Source: Rhodocyclaceae bacterium
Lineage (GTDB): Bacteria; Pseudomonadota; Gammaproteobacteria; Burkholderiales; Rhodocyclaceae
Reading direction: 5' to 3'
DNA: 64,000 nt
Assembly (NCBI GenBank): GCA_026417115.1
Contig: JAOADW010000022.1
Coordinates: 1-64,000, forward strand
Below are positions 62,391 through 64,000 of the stretch, piece after piece. Positions within the stretch are counted from its first letter, which is position 1. The number at the start of each line of letters is the position of its first letter. The notes under the pieces were generated by a model, which searched no databases, was not told the DNA's origin, and saw only the letters and a list, made by a program, of their open reading frames with translations. The position numbers were made by a program, and so were the translations under genes.

Positions 62391-63833
62391 TCAAGATTCC
62401 TCGAGGAGCCGCCAGCCTTCTTGACCGGGTTTGAGCGCAGAGGCAGCGCGAGGATAGGGATGCAGCCGTTTGAGCGTGTCTGGCAAGGCGGCGAGCGCCG
62501 CGCTGGCTTCAGCATAGGTCTCGAACTCTCCAACGATCAATCCATAGCGTATCGTCTTGCCACGGACGGCCCGATACACGCCGAGGGATTCTTCAGGCAA
62601 GCCGGCCTCGCGCGCCAGGGTGAGGAGACGGGCGATGTGCTCGCGTGCCGAGGCGCCTTCGGCACGGTGGAGCTGGATGAACCATCGGTGCGTGGGCAGT
62701 GAAGCAGCCCAGTGGTGGGTGCGTACGATTTTCTCGCCAAGCGATGGGGGGCTTTTTTCCAGAGGGGATACGGTTTTCGGCCGCGAAGGGATGACGCGGG
62801 CGGGCTCAGCGGTCGTCGCGGCGGGAGGCGGGACGGATGAGGGCGGCGGGGCTTGCAGGGAGACGCTCTCGCGCGGACTTGCTTGTTTTCTGAAGTCCGG
62901 CTCAATCCACGGCGGATCCCTGAAAGCGACCAGCCCCATGATGAGAGCGCCGACGATGAGCAACAAGAGCGCATAAAGGATACGGCGACGAAGGGGTGCA
63001 GGGGGTTTGCCCCCAATGGGCAAAAATTCAGCGTCTCGGATCGCTGCCTCGACGTCTTCGTTTCCCACGGCGTGGCGTCCTTGGGCGTAGGCTGCGAGGA
63101 GAGCCTTGTCGGCGAGGACGTTGATGCGCCGAGTCAATCCTTGCGAGGCGGCGGCGATTTTTTTCAACGCGCCGGGGGAAAAAGGATTGGGGCCGTGATA
63201 GCCGGCGCGGCGTAAGCGAAACTCGAGGTAATCCGCCACTTCCTCTTCCGCTAAGGGGGTCAGGCGGAAACGATGCGTGATGCGGTCGCGAAGTTGCCGC
63301 ATATCGTCTCTGTCCAGCAATGCGTCGAGTTCTGGCTGGCCGAAGAGCACGAGCTGAAGCAGTTTGTGGCGGCTGGTTTCGAGATTCGACAAAAGACGAA
63401 TTTCTTCGAGGGTTTCCCGCGGCATTGCATGGGCTTCGTCGATGAGTACGACGACGCGCTGCCCTTGTGCGTGCAGCTCGATGAGTTTGTCTTGGATCTG
63501 GCGAAGAATCGCGAGGGGGCGAGCGTCCGACGGGCTTTCTATGCCGAGCTCATGGGCAAGGGCCCACAGCATTTCTTCCCGGGAAAGGGCGGGATGGGCA
63601 AGGTAGGCCAGGGTGCAGGCGGGGGCGAGTCGATCCATCAACATGCGGCAAAGCATGGTCTTGCCGCTGCCGACTTCGCCACTGATTTCGAGGATCCCCT
63701 CCTCGTGGGTCAGGGCATACACCAAGGCTTCCAAGGTTTCTCCCCGGTGCCCCCCTGCAAAAAAAAACTCGGGGTGGGGCGTGAGGCGGAAGGGGGCTTC
63801 GCGGAGTCCGAAATGCTCGAGGTAAACGGTCAT
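62391..63833 (-). CDS. mshM: MshM-like AAA+ ATPase (ExeA type) with C-terminal SPOR-like domain
   Basis: 480-residue protein. Residues 1-270 form an ExeA/GspA AAA+ ATPase: GEVGSGKTML (Walker A, about 52-61), VVVLIDEAH (Walker B, about 124-132) and RDRITHRFRL (sensor-like). A membrane helix (LYALLLLIVGALIMGLVAF, about 287-305) leads to a Pro-rich linker and, at about 395-470, a SPOR-like peptidoglycan-binding domain (RWFIQLHRAEGASAREHI...). This suits a protein that helps insert the secretin through the wall. It overlaps the upstream regulator gene by ATGA. Confidence 0.88.
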   Translation of the reverse strand: MTVYLEHFGLREAPFRLTPHPEFFFAGGHRGETLEALVYALTHEEGILEISGEVGSGKTMLCRMLMDRLAPACTLAYLAHPALSREEMLWALAHELGIESPSDARPLAILRQIQDKLIELHAQGQRVVVLIDEAHAMPRETLEEIRLLSNLETSRHKLLQLVLFGQPELDALLDRDDMRQLRDRITHRFRLTPLAEEEVADYLEFRLRRAGYHGPNPFSPGALKKIAAASQGLTRRINVLADKALLAAYAQGRHAVGNEDVEAAIRDAEFLPIGGKPPAPLRRRILYALLLLIVGALIMGLVAFRDPPWIEPDFRKQASPRESVSLQAPPPSSVPPPAATTAEPARVIPSRPKTVSPLEKSPPSLGEKIVRTHHWAASLPTHRWFIQLHRAEGASAREHIARLLTLAREAGLPEESLGVYRAVRGKTIRYGLIVGEFETYAEASAALAALPDTLKRLHPYPRAASALKPGQEGWRLLEES

Positions 63834-64000
63834 GACTGACTGGCCGGAGAACGCGAGCGGTTGACCGACTCCAAACGATGATAGAGCGTCGTTCGTTGCA
63901 TGCCGAGAAGACGCGCGGCCTTGCTCAGATTACCGCCAGCCAGGCGGCGCGCAGCCTCGATATAGGCTTCTTCCATGGCGAGCAACGCACGGCTCAGTTG
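63830..64000 (-). CDS. C-terminal part of Fis-type HTH regulator (5' end outside window)
   Basis: 56 codons in frame from the right edge to a TGA at 63830-63832, giving a C-terminus with AYIEAARRLAGGNLSKAARLLGMQRTTLYHRLE. This is the HTH_8 (Fis/NtrC C-terminal) DNA-binding helix-turn-helix. It overlaps mshM by ATGA, so it is probably the first visible gene of the operon. It could be the end of a sigma-54-dependent activator or response regulator, which would fit the orphan kinase at 49 kb, or a small Fis-like protein. Confidence 0.75.
   Translation of the reverse strand, partial: QLSRALLAMEEAYIEAARRLAGGNLSKAARLLGMQRTTLYHRLESVNRSRSPASQS

Overview
The window is high-GC DNA that reads as an ordinary chromosomal segment of a betaproteobacterium. 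This rests on the mix of genes rather than on a database match. The genes include a GTP-type PEP carboxykinase, a phasin (so polyhydroxyalkanoate storage), a kdsD-kdsC-lptC-lptA locus next to a Kef antiporter, glutaminyl-tRNA synthetase, HrpA, and an MSHA-type pilus operon. The genus is not identifiable from the sequence alone. I found no rRNA, tRNA, insertion sequence, prophage or CRISPR array.

Layout. 0-8 kb: the 3' end of a histone H1-like Lys/Ala protein built from 39-bp repeats, a PLP aminotransferase, pckG, pbpG (D,D-peptidase), and lutABC for lactate oxidation. 8-19 kb: an ion-homeostasis stretch with a P2-type ATPase coupled to a Kef antiporter, lemA with two TPM-domain proteins, a universal stress protein, an ion-transporter-superfamily carrier, a NapA-type antiporter and an MFS carrier. 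19-28 kb: a small CbiX-type chelatase, an RND efflux pair ending in a DUF2892 protein, a DUF4202 protein, a beta-hydroxyacid dehydrogenase and a PAS-GGDEF-EAL protein. 28-37 kb: a Y-family polymerase, a YbdL-type aminotransferase, EttA, an Hpt/HD-GYP protein, and a coupled glnS-pyrF-small Cys protein-KTSC operon. 37-48 kb: hrpA, an EI24 protein, a molybdopterin-binding-domain protein, phasin, the Lpt/Kds genes and a second Kef antiporter.

48-64 kb is the most specialised region: an MSHA-type type IV pilus biogenesis cluster read right to left (regulator C-terminus, mshM, L, N, E, G, I, J, K, a PilX-like protein, a long-leader pilin-like protein). It is mostly joined by ATGA stop/start overlaps. 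Beyond it lie an adenylate cyclase and an orphan sensor kinase that converge and overlap at their 3' ends, and then a separately transcribed pilin-like gene. The kinase and that pilin diverge from a 181-bp region carrying an 18-bp perfect palindrome. Together these genes would build and perhaps control a surface pilus.

The clearest regulatory signals are the phasin promoter (consensus -35 and -10, flanked by TGCA-rich dyads that fit PhaR control) with its intrinsic terminator, the palindrome before the kinase gene, and a potentially branched RNA structure in the 344-bp gap at 24.85-25.19 kb. No wholly new system stands out. The best candidates for novelty are the pilus accessory genes, the structured gap and two small conserved-looking unknown proteins.
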